Assembly (NCBI GenBank): GCA_002812745.2
Contig: NCSJ02000064.1
Location: forward strand, 1-64,000
Reading direction: 5' to 3'
Length of the DNA stretch: 64,000 nucleotides
Source of the DNA: Scytalidium lignicola
Taxonomy: Eukaryota > Ascomycota > Leotiomycetes
Under the pieces are notes generated by a model, which was not told the DNA's origin, did not search any database, and was given only the letters and a program-made list of their open reading frames with translations. This document shows positions 1-9,978 of the stretch, in pieces. Position numbers and translations under genes: made by a program. Numbering within the stretch: the stretch's first letter is position 1; the number at the start of each line of letters is the position of its first letter.

Positions 1-7
1 TTACGTA

Positions 8-24
8 CACGTGATATTCACGTG
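8..24. promoter_or_regulatory. Perfect palindrome with two CACGTG (E-box) cores
   Basis: CACGTGA-TAT-TCACGTG is a perfect inverted repeat with 7-bp arms and a 3-bp centre, so it holds two CACGTG hexamers 11 bp apart (start to start). CACGTG is the classic core bound by bHLH factors. There is no gene within 1 kb on either side that it could clearly serve, so a regulatory function is unproven. Confidence 0.3.
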
Positions 25-41
25 CCTTTGTAAGCTAGTCC

Positions 42-99
42 CGATTAGGTAGTGGGAACGAGCGAAGCTCTTACAGCTTTGCTCTCCCACCCCTAATCG
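42..99. repeat. Long imperfect hairpin (about 27-bp arms, 5-bp loop)
   Basis: The left arm starts CGATTAGG at 42 and continues through TGGGA and GAGCGAAGCT. The right arm runs AGCTTTGCTC, TCCCACC, CCTAATCG and ends at 99. The inner ten bases match 9 of 10 around a CTTAC loop, and the outer ends pair with a few mismatches. The length and shape would fit a MITE-like remnant, a transposon terminus or a structured RNA element. No second copy was noticed in the window, so the nature is open. Confidence 0.45.
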
Positions 100-1115
100 A
101 ACAACAACCATGGAATAGCACAACGAGTATATTACGTATAATTGCGTACCGTACTTCGTGCTACAGGTGAACCGACATTAACTTATGTGATTTGTATTAC
201 TTTAATGACTTTAATCTAAAAAGTAATTTTATTTATGTTAAATCTTTGTTAAAAGTAAGTTTTTAAGATTTTTAATCTTTAGTCTTTTTTATTAAAGAAT
301 AACATGATTAAGTTATTAAATATTTTTAAGGTTTGTTTTTTCAACTTTAAAATTACAGATTTACATTAGTAATGTATAGTTAATTTATGTATAAAAATAT
401 TAGTTTTTATCTTTTACAATTCTTCAAACTAGCATGGTATTGAAAGACAAGTAAAGTTGAAAAGCAACTGGATTAAAATAACTGTTAATGTTAAGTTAAG
501 GCTACTAGCATGTGATGATAGTATAAGTAGAATGCTATAACCCAAACGAACAATGTCATACTTATACTATAATAAAGTAGATTCTTATACATAGGTTTTA
601 CAATTCACGATTGACCTGTTCAGAAACTAAACCTACAAGTAGTACAACCAAACAATTAAGTGAGCAAAGATGGATAAAGTAACTATAGTAGCTTATATCG
701 ACGTTTGGTTGGATATAAACTAGAATTAAAATTTTGACGTGGGAGGTAAAGAAATCGAGTGAGCGCCAACAATCACTAATCCATTTGGAGACGATATCTG
801 TCCAACCTTCATATACACTAAGGCTGTGTGCAATCTGCATAGTGCTGATGGACATGAGCTAGGCCGAAACCAAACTATGAATATGAGAATAAGCTGAGAG
901 CTTCTTGTACGAATTATGTTTGTCTACCAAGGCTAGCTCACTAGAGGAGCTATTACAATTCTATTGCCTCCAGGTATATAAGTAGGTCCAGAAGACACAA
1001 CCAGCAGAGTTATGACAGAAGAGCTTGTACGGGTTTCTAGATATGGAACCACATCTATACTAAAAAGAGTATTGATGTGGTTAATGTAAGTTACATATAC
1101 AAGAATTAAACTAGT

Positions 1116-1541
1116 AAGCGACTAACAAGTTATAAGGTTAAGATCAGAGACGAGAGCTTTACCACTGCTTACATATACAACAAAGAGTTGTGGTATCACT
1201 TCTTTTTCAAGCAACTTGACAAGGTTACCATCAAATAGATTCTACTCTTCCTGCGAGATATATTAGAGATCGATTATCTAATTGAAACCGCTGATGGAGA
1301 GGATGCTGAGGAAGAGGAACAAACCAAATGTAAAAACATCCTTCATATGCTTTGCCTTCGGCTTGTTTATGCAGCTGAAGCAGTATACTCTAGTATGATC
1401 GTCGGAGGTATTCTGGTTAACCCAGACTTTTACGCTGGCAATGTTGCGGAGGTGGCGACTGTCTGGAAACTCTCTTACGAGAACTTTTCGGGGCTAGCAA
1501 CATACCACGTCCCATTAAGCCAGTGGCCGGGGGATGATTGA
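1116..1541 (+). pseudogene. Broken coding relic of unknown family
   Basis: One reading frame stays open from about 1110 to the stop at 1539-1541 except for a single TAG at about position 1242. It has good protein-like composition: an aromatic segment (YNKELWYHFFFKQLDKV), an acidic linker (DGEDAEEEEQ) and a hydrophobic stretch (SSMIVGGILVNP). The TAG could have come from CAG by a C-to-T change, the direction expected from RIP. No start codon with context is seen at the 5' side, and downstream relics around 1870-2177 may belong to the same dead gene. I do not recognise the family. The 64-residue open segment after the TAG alone is unlikely to be a gene. Confidence 0.4.
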
Positions 1542-2479
1542 TGAAACATGTACTCACTCAACATGACCAGCCTAGCAAGTAATGATATAAGGTCTTCCAG
1601 CCTCAAGAGAAAGTCAGGATATGTTAAAAAAATAGGTTCGAAATTGGAACGCAATATGTCAAACTGAATCTAGAAGGAAGTGGAAGAATACAAAATGCAG
1701 AGTAGATCGTTGACTCACTTTCACAGCTGTTCTTCTAAGGACGTTGTATTGCTGCAGTACTCTATCGCGATCCTCTTTTTTCAAAATCTTAAATAATGTG
1801 ACTCTCTATGAGCTTGGACATGGTTGGACCTGGTAGAGATCAAGCTTCAAAATAAATGCCTTGGAAACGTTTAGCTCGGATATGCTCTATTGTACGAATG
1901 AGAGGAGATGTGGCTAAAGGTCTCCTTGAGAAGCTCGAATCATGGAACAAAAGATTGAAGAAGACGACCAGTGACTGGCGGAGGTAGATTTGAAAGCTTT
2001 TATTGCCTCCATGAGCCCTTTATGTATGACGGGGATCTTGACCATGGACATTTTTTGACGTATACTGCTTTGATTGATCATCACTGGAGGATTTTTACCC
2101 TGCTATATTTAGAACGTTCTATGACAACCCTGCCTATCTTCATGCCCGCCGGCAGATACGAACGGCTTGTGAACTGATCTGGTTCTGGCCTGAACTATGC
2201 TCAATCCCCATTTTCCCGTCGGGATACTCAAAACGGGTGAAAAGTTACGGAAGAGATCTATAATTTCACTCCCAGTACATTAATTTGAAGAATCAACTCC
2301 TTTACCCAATATATATTCATGTGCACTTATTTGTGCAAGTGCGGAAAGCTCCGAGTCTATTACAAATATACTTATAAATGATAAATAAGTTATAAAAACA
2401 TCAACGCTCGTACATTTCTATATGCATCACTTTCAACAACTTTGACGAAATTTATTATTATCAGAGATTTCATAGCAGT
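1542..2479. other. Gene-free stretch with degraded coding fragments
   Basis: Short open fragments remain in different frames. One Lys/Trp-containing helical-looking piece is read through about 1870-1983. A 68-residue open frame at 1971-2177 contains HFLTYTALIDHHWRIF. The frames do not join without stops. I read this as decayed coding DNA, possibly the 3' part of the relic that ends at 1541. The last 200 bases are AT-rich and probably form the upstream region of the HglS-like gene. Confidence 0.35.
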
Positions 2480-3912
2480 ATGGATCACAATGGAGCGGTT
2501 TGGGATACAGATTCCCTGCGGACGAGATTCTCCCAGACGCTCTCAGAAATGTATAGAGAGGAAGTGCCACTCTACGGGGACCTACTCAGCATTATAAATG
2601 ATGTTGATAATCAGGTCTTGCGTTCGCTGTCTCCTGTCTTTCGAAACTCAGATCAACTAGAACAAAAGCCTGATTATCAACTCCCATTCCGACACAAGCT
2701 TGAACGACATGGAGCCATCCGTCTGGGCACAGCTTCTGAACTTCGCAATATAAGGAGACAGTTTGCTATGTTAGGTATGCATCCAGTTGGATATTATGAT
2801 CTCAGTGTCGTGGGTTTTCCTCTACATGCAACCGCCTTTCGGCCAATTGAGCGCGATGCACTTGAAAAAAACCCATTTCGAGTCTTCACGACCTTATTGA
2901 GACATGATTTGCTCTCCCGTGATATAAGAACTTCTGTGGAGACTGTTCTTTCAAAGCGGAAGCTCTTTACTGATCGGTTGCTTGAGCTGATTAATAAATG
3001 GGAGGCAAACGGCTGGATCTCAGCTTCTGAGACTGATGAGCTCCTCAGCGAATCTCTGGAGATCTTCAAATGGCACTCGACTGCAACGGTCACCTTGGGG
3101 CAATACAAGCGCCTAAAGGAAGAGCATCCAATAGTAGCAGATATTGTATCCTTCCCAAGTGCTCATGTCAACCATCTTCACCGAGGACGCTAGATATTGA
3201 TTTAGTTCAGCAAACGATGAAAGATTGTGGCATACCGGCGAAAGAAAGAATCGAAGGTCCACCACCTCGGAAATGCGAAATACTGCTCCGCCAAACAAGC
3301 TTTAAGGCGCTAGAAGAAAGTGTAAGATTCTATGATGACTTTGGCACGCTTGTACCAGGCTCTCACACAGCACGTTTTGGCGAAGTCGAGCAACGTGGCG
3401 CCGCGTTGACGCGCAAGGGTCGAGCTCTTTACGATAAACTTCTAGCTATAGCAAGCACAAAGGCTTCGAAGAGATCAGCAGGCTTTGAAGAGTTCGATGA
3501 AATCTTGAGGGAAACATTCGAACAGTTTCCAGATACTTGGGAAGAGCTACGTTCCCAGGGCCTTGTATTCCTTCGATACAAGCCAACTCTAACAGGAATC
3601 GCACAGGCAAAGATTACGAAGAGCATGGACCCGGAAGCAAAGAGTCTGTCAAAATTACTAGATTGCCAGCAGATCAGCTACGAGCCGATAACCTATGAAG
3701 ACTTTCTTCCGGTGTCTGCTGCCGGGATATTTACTTCGAACCTTGGGGTTTCAACTAATTCAAATATAGGTGATACGAATGAGGATCGGCGAGGGTTTGA
3801 GCAGAGCATATGCGTGCCAGTTGCTGATGAGATGGACTTGTATGAACAATTGCAGGCTGATAGCTTGGAAGAATGTAGCAAGGCATTGTCTTTGTCGGCA
3901 ATCATTCCGTAG
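2480..3912 (+). pseudogene. DUF1338 / HglS-like 2-oxoadipate dioxygenase/decarboxylase, one frameshift
   Basis: Two overlapping frames make one DUF1338 protein of about 477 residues. The first (2480-3193) has the conserved block HPVGYYDLS then GFPLHATAFRP and NPFRVF. The second (entered near 3175) continues with PRTLDIDLVQ, FGEVEQRGAAL and YEDFLPVSAAGIF. The bacterial family member HglS is an Fe(II) enzyme of the VOC fold that converts 2-oxoadipate to D-2-hydroxyglutarate in lysine catabolism. Its His-His-Glu metal site matches His77 (RHGAIRLG), His232 (HVNHL) and the Glu in VEQRG here. The frame breaks directly after HVNHL at about 3172-3178. One base is missing there, and the first frame then ends HRGR-stop. 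Everything on both sides is otherwise undisturbed, so this may be a sequencing error, a very young pseudogene or, less likely, recoding. No introns are evident. Substrate in fungi is inferred. Confidence 0.75.
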
Positions 3913-5409
3913 ACCAAGGCAATAGTTGGCAGTCTAATACCAGCTGAATAACACTGCTAACAGTTGATTTTGACGATTTCTAAGCTTCTTGTCAAATCCT
4001 AGTTTTAATACCAGATCTGGCCCTTGGAGGTATGAAATATTAGGGTATAGTAATATATTGGTCGTCTTACCCACTGTGGAGGCAATCCAACCCAATTACA
4101 TGTCGATCATCTCTTACACTCGGTATGACTAACGGCCGTAAGAGAATCATGGGAGTATTAGCTAGCTAATATGATGATGACATGTGTTATGCGGTGGTTT
4201 GCAATACTCCGGTCTCGCTCTACATCACTAACAGCGCTGGCCTTCCGCAGTCCACAGATTGCGTGCATTCTGCCGCCTCCTAATGCCGACGGGCGGGTAG
4301 ATATAACCGTTGTTTGTCTCATCCTGCTGTTTCTTGATTACATCCGACGGGCTTTGGCGCTGAACCAAGATGGTGGAGAGGAACTGCTGAGAGACGGAAG
4401 GGCTGGAACATATATATGCATATTATGAATAGATGTACGGGTGAACATGTTGCAGTGAATTATTTGAATCGGACGGATTCTCGACGGAATTTTAGAATCT
4501 CAATTCAAAGGCCTGAAGTTTACAGTTAAAATCTGGCGGCGGATTTAAACTAAAATCCGAAAAATCATTCGGATTCTTCTTAAGTCTAAGTCTACCAGTA
4601 ACTTATCGGCTACTTCCTCAGGTAACTGAAGGTATACATTTTGTAATCGAGAGACGGTCAACCCGTACACACCGTATAACACAATACAATTACAGTATAT
4701 AGAATATTTTAACTTACATGCTGCCTGTATTTAGAAGATGAAGCAGTAAGTTATATAGAGTTCAGAGCCATATGTGACGGCTAGGTCCTCGTAGTAATAC
4801 ATTGCTTAAAAGACTTATCCCCTCAGACCCCATAAGTCATTTTGAACCACTTTTAGCGTCGTTGCCTTACAATTATCTCCGTTTTCGGATAATGAAGGAT
4901 TTTAAGTGGACAACATCCCTGTATATAACTTTGGCCTGAGAAGCTAAGCCACCTGGACTCTGGGAATAGCCACCATCATAAATTCATAACATAGTTCACT
5001 TAGATAGTTGATAATGATTGTGTGAAGTTAGTTAGAACCCCTCTCGGGTAAACAAAGTACGTAGCAAATCAATAAATGCAGATTTGTAACACTTAGATAA
5101 ACGAAGCTATTTGCGATAAAAGGAACTAGACAAACTCTCTAACCCTCATAGTTGATGATGCTAGCTCGCTATACCCCGCATCTAATCTTGAATCATACTA
5201 GGGCCAACTTATTTAGGGGCGGGGACTAGTGCCTGAGCTTTGCGGAACTCAGATCTCATGCTGACAGCTCCTGAGGGATGGTGTGGGAGTGAATGATTAT
5301 CAGATTCAGGTTACTAATTTTCACTTGTCTTAAATGTTGAGCTTTTAATAGATTACATGATCGTTGGATTATCTCTTTCCACCTGTGTGTTTTCAATTGA
5401 ATCAACGGA
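3913..5409. other. AT-rich intergenic stretch, nothing identified
   Basis: About 1.5 kb between the HglS-like gene and the regulator pseudogene. It is AT-rich with frequent stops. The longest open frame (4171-4428) starts with three consecutive ATG codons but has no protein-like features. No RNA gene, repeat pair or transposon end was recognised. Confidence 0.5.
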
Positions 5410-8400
5410 ATGGACCAACAATTCCAGCCTAGTTTAATACCGGCTTCAGTGGAGGAGGAGCAACCAGCGGCCTCTACCCGCTTTGCCCGCTTTGTGGAAG
5501 GTAGGCCAGCCGCAGGACGATTCACACAGAGGGCTTCACAAGCATGTGAGATGTGCAGATCTCGAAAGACCAAGGTACGTCTTTGCTTGCTTTCTCGATG
5601 TCTAAGTTTCATCAGCTCGGTCAGCTGTATGTCGTGATGCCACACAATATTAGATCTTTTGAGCTATCAAATCGCCCCTAATTCGAATGTTGATTTGTCA
5701 AAGAATTATCGCAAAAGCTGACGCGCTTTGAGTACAGTGCCATCAGCAGTTACTCTGTTCCCATTGTGAAGGTCGGTCTAATATCTAATCATCTACGTCA
5801 ATTTGGACTCTCAAGGCCGCATTGCCACTGACATTTCTTGGTCTCGGTTTCAGATTATGGACTTCAATGCTCTTACTGGAAGGATCATGGCAGCAGTCGT
5901 CGATCAACGGCTAAGCATCGAGGTCTCCATGAAAATGAACCAGATGCAGCAGTACAGCGGTATGCCGGGAACATTACATTTTTCTTTAACGGAGAGGGAA
6001 CATAAATTCTAACGAGCTGTTAAGGTCAAAGGCTCGGAAAGGGCAGTGGGATTCAAGTCCCAGGGGTTCGTGGAGCAAATCGACTGAAATAAACCACTCT
6101 ACGCAAAGTTGTGAGAGACGTTTTGAGTCTCTCACGTCCGCATCTCCAGAAAACGTCCAAACTCAGTCTGTCGATACAGCGTCAGGGACCCTGTCTGGTG
6201 ACATCCAGACTGAAGTTACGAGAGAAGAATTAGGACACGATGGTACGTAAGACTCTCATACTAGACTTAGAAGATTTTATGGGACTAATCAATGGAAGAG
6301 GTTTTGACCACCAGTGATGCGGAGACGACGGGAGTTGGTGGCGTAAACGCACATACGAGGGGTACAGAGTTTTGCGGGGGATTCTCTACTGGCTTTCCTA
6401 GATCGACTTTTTGCTAGGACAAGGAATAGAGCTCGTTCATGTCCACATCATGAGCTAATAAATGCACCCATCCACGAGACAGCCATCAGCTACGCGCACA
6501 ATCCTGAGAATCAACATCTAAATAACGAACAATTGTCAGCTGTCGACCTGATATACAGTACCGATTATCCTATAATGAGAAATACAAGGACAACGGCATC
6601 TGGTCCGGGAAGGGATAGTCAGAGTAACAGATATTCGACCGAACAGTCTCGGGATGTCAATCGAATATCGAGATCTCCTCTTCACGGGGCTTCTCGATCA
6701 GCAGGCATAGCAACGTCAGACGTTGTAGAACGGTCTGCCAATAACTCGACGAGAGAAGATTCTGGAAGCTCTAGTGATAATAACTCTTCGATGGAGCCTG
6801 GCGATCTTAATTCTGAGAGGATATTTATCGATGTGTACTCCTCCAATAAACACTGTATTCATCCATTCTTAGACGAAGCTGTTTTCCGAGCACGCTGCGC
6901 AAAGGAGATTCAGGATAGAAATATCCACGAGCGATCCAAGCAAGTCCGAAAATCTCAATCAACTTTTCAGGGCCTTTACTACGCTGTAGTAGCTCTTGGG
7001 GCCATAAATGCTGGAACGGATGCCATATCACGACTGACGAGCTACTACAAAAATAGTCGTCATCACAGTGACCTTATAACACACCCGGCGAAGTCTACGT
7101 TAGAATGGTCCAATCTGTACTTTGATCTAGCGAAGCAAGCTCTTGGGGATATATTCAAAATCTCGACACTAGAAACTTACCAAGCTCTCTTTCTAATGGT
7201 GAGGCATTGCTATATTCCTCTTCCTTTGGTACTAGATTGCAGTATTTACTGATTGGCGCCGCCTCCGATTCAAAGGCAGTATTTTGCCAAAATGCGTTAA
7301 AACCACATTCATGTTACCTGTACATTGGCATGACTGTCGGGACAGCCATAGCAATTGGACTGAGAAGTGAATCACAAGGAGATTCCTTGGCTAGTAAAGA
7401 GGCAAGAAGAACTTGGTAGTAAGCCTAATATACATCCTAATTTTCCACAACAGATTGCTTGTGGTTCTACTTTCATTTCACCTCTCTTGCGGAAATATTT
7501 TTGAAACCTACTAAATTTGAAACTGAACAGGTGCATATATTCTCATGAAGTGTAAGTTAGACACTATCACTGCAAAGAATAAAATATGGCCGGGTAGGGT
7601 CTGGTGGTGGGTGTTATGGCTAACGGTGATGGTTGATATAATTATAGCGAAATGTGTTGCTCTTCTGGTAGACTTGATAGTCTCAAAGATCTAAGCTAGT
7701 ATTCTTCGCTACTCCCACGTTGTCAAGTAAATGAATTCCTGAAGCAGTGTCTGATTGCAGTTACTTACTTTTTGGGTAGTGCGTTGCGAGTGACAAACCA
7801 TCGGAGCTAGAGGGCCCGGAGGTGGCAATAATTCCAATCATGGTAGAATTATCCCAGATTCTCGGGGCAGCATCACAAGACATTTACCATGCTTCTTCGA
7901 GCGCTCAATTACTGAGAAGTCTCGGATTGCTTTTAATCTAGAAAAAAANCTCTTACTCATTGGAAGGATAATCTACTAAGTTATCTAAATGTTAATGTAG
8001 TCGCCCTAAACGATATTGAGTGGGCTTCTAAGCAAAAGCTTATACTACAAATGCGTGAGTTGCATATTAAATGACGCAGATATTGACTAACTGATTCCTA
8101 AATAAATATTAGGCCTTTATAAGCGTCGAAGATGGCCATAAAAATAATCTATGATGCCTTCATACACAGAGTATATCTACGTACATGGTGAGCATTTGGG
8201 AGCTTGCCAGTTTATCTGTTAGAGCTATGCTAACCATATGGAAAGGTGGTATTGTACCACATACACATCATATGCAAGTATGATAATCCTACATATTGTA
8301 TTCCTGGAGTTTCCGGAAGTCTCGGCAGAGGAACTCATTGCGGATGTGGAGAAAAGTATAGAGATCTTTGATGCAATGAAAAGTGTAATAGTCGCGACGC

Positions 8401-8787
8401 TGTGAAGAACTGACGAAGGAAATGCTGGGAGTTGCCCAGAAATATCTTCAAGATCGATGACAAAGACAGGAAACAGCCATACATAACACTTCAACCTATG
8501 AAAGCGATCCAACAAATGCGTTTTATGGCCTTAACATGCAGACTGGAAATCAGACGTGGAACGATAGCTTCCTGATGGCGCTCAACCTAGAGGGCCCGGG
8601 TCCCGAAAGAGCCAACGCTCTAGCAAACCTTTTCGATTTTACCAACCTGGAGGACTTTGCCATTGGACAAAACATGTATGCGCAGACCATCAACTCTGTT
8701 GACACCTCACTTGATTTTCCAGATCTGAACCTAGGTGGCTCCGATCCGGAGGATGGGAGAACTGAAGTATTACGTTACTGGTTATAA
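5410..8787 (+). pseudogene. Zn2Cys6 / Fungal_trans transcription factor pseudogene
   Basis: The ruined gene can be followed through its introns. Exon 1 (5410-5574) ends in CEMCRSRKTK. After an intron (5575-5737), exon 2 (5738-5771) gives CHQQLLCSHC. After 5772-5853, the next exon supplies the sixth Cys (DYGLQC), so the Zn2Cys6 finger is complete. Further introns are 5960-6024, 6243-6298, 7199-7275, 7419-7530 and 7552-7647, plus one near 8190. The middle carries the Fungal_trans block (HPFLDEAVFR, THPAKSTLEWSNLYFDLAKQ, LETYQALFLM). Lesions: an extra G in a G5 run near 6376; TGG to TAG at 7417-7419; an in-frame TAG at 7697; frame breaks near 7920, 8130 and 8395; and CGA to TGA at 8458-8460. The C-terminus (NQTWNDSFLMALNLEG) is open to 8787. 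Substitution-type stops show that this is real decay and not only homopolymer error. Its former target genes are unknown. Confidence 0.8.
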
Positions 8788-9978
8788 GATCAAACGGATG
8801 GTATATAGAGCTGGAAAAGTTGGCAAGAGCAGCCTTATTAGGCAGATTGTACGCCCCAGTTCTCTCCGTCATTCTCTTTTCCTCGAATGGACCAGAAAAC
8901 TTGCCTCCTAAATTTCTAACCTTCATTCAATCTAGTCCTGGTATTCGCCGCCGGCTCATCATTTAAGCGCCGTGACAGGAAACTTTGAACTTTTTGCATC
9001 ATGTTTGAGTTCTCAGATGTGTAACGGTTGCTCAAACCACTTGAGTGCAAGTCTAATGCCGACTAACAATGCCAGCTGCAAGAAATGAACTCTTTAAAGT
9101 CCCTCGTCAATTCTCTCACCTCCACAACGAGCTATGGTCTGATACTAATATTCGATGTCAGAGAAATTGTTTCCTTCCATTTCATTGAAGAGATAAAGGA
9201 AGACATTATGAGATTGCGAGAGGCTCAGGAGCTACACCCGTTTATTGTGAGATGTCAAATCCAGACAAAAAGGAGGTCGGGAGAAGAGAGCAACTAACAT
9301 TATTTTAGACTCTCATCGGCAATAAAGCCGATATCCAGGAGAACGAAAGACAGGTTTGCTTGCTACTGTTGATCGGCTTTGATGGAGTAGTTCCTGTAGC
9401 TAATGCGATCTAGGTTTCGACGAATTGTGCAGAAAATCTATGTAGACTGGTAAGCTGGAAATATATGGAAATTTCAGCATGGCGTGTTGCAAAAAGTAAT
9501 GATCGGAGCGTCGCGCGAAAAGCCCCAGAACGCAAAATATCGGTGAGGATCTCATAAATCAGCCGCTATTTGAATTACCAACTCTCAAACCTCCTAAACT
9601 GATTATATTTCAAATATTCATTTTAAAAACGAATAATAAAAAACCAATAGAGCTTATATGAAACGTATAAAATTAAAATTAAAATCAAAGTATTTATTAT
9701 TTCGAATAACTCATTTACATATATCTCATTTTAGCTGATTTTAATTCACTGGTTCTTAAGATATTTACAAAGTTACAGAAATTGGCATGCGTGACACCCT
9801 AAATTTTAGGTGGACCGGTGGACAGGGATTACGTTAGCCGAGTTACTGGTCATTACGTAAGCACAATATCTAACACATCGTGCACGTCTACACTTTCTAT
9901 TACAGTAAGAAGAATTCACAAAACGGGTGATATAGAGTATATGATTGGGATGCTGGCAGTAAGTCTAGGTTCGTCAAC
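8788..9978. other. Intergenic stretch with a possible multi-exon relic
   Basis: An open frame at 9085-9297 (LKSLVNSLTSTTSYGL, IKEDIMRLREAQ) is followed by two splice-like segments at about 9308-9355 and 9414-9452 bounded by AG and GT. They could be exons of a small or degraded helical protein, perhaps the N-terminal part of a larger vanished gene. The family is not recognised. From about 9590 to 9740 the DNA is very AT-rich. The last 200 bases are the 5' region of NRDE-2. Confidence 0.3.

Larger units (their letters stand above)
1..1148. other. AT-rich non-coding left flank
   Basis: No supportable gene. The first 100 bases are of mixed composition and carry a hairpin and a double CACGTG palindrome, listed separately. 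From about 180 to 600 the DNA becomes strongly AT-rich, with runs of TTTTA and TTAAA words and many stop codons in every frame. This composition resembles the AT-rich tracts of ascomycetes in which old repeats have been mutated by RIP. No intact transposase, reverse transcriptase or terminal repeat pair is visible, so an origin from a mobile element is only an inference. Confidence 0.5.

Noticed and set aside
1635..1650. GGTTCGAAATT as a tRNA T-loop
   Set aside because: No acceptor stem, D-loop or anticodon arm can be paired around it.
3160..3195. An intron as explanation of the frame change in the HglS-like gene
   Set aside because: The conserved motif continues from HVNHL to PRTLDID with at most one base missing. 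There is no GT...AG interval that keeps both sides.
2794..3626. Minus-strand open frames under the HglS-like gene
   Set aside because: They are shadows of the plus-strand DUF1338 reading frames, without their own motifs.
8185..8245. TGA after ACATGG near 8180 as a further nonsense mutation of the regulator pseudogene
   Set aside because: A GTGAGC donor and an AAG acceptor before GTGGTATTG remove the TGA and restore WWYCTTY, so it is an intron.
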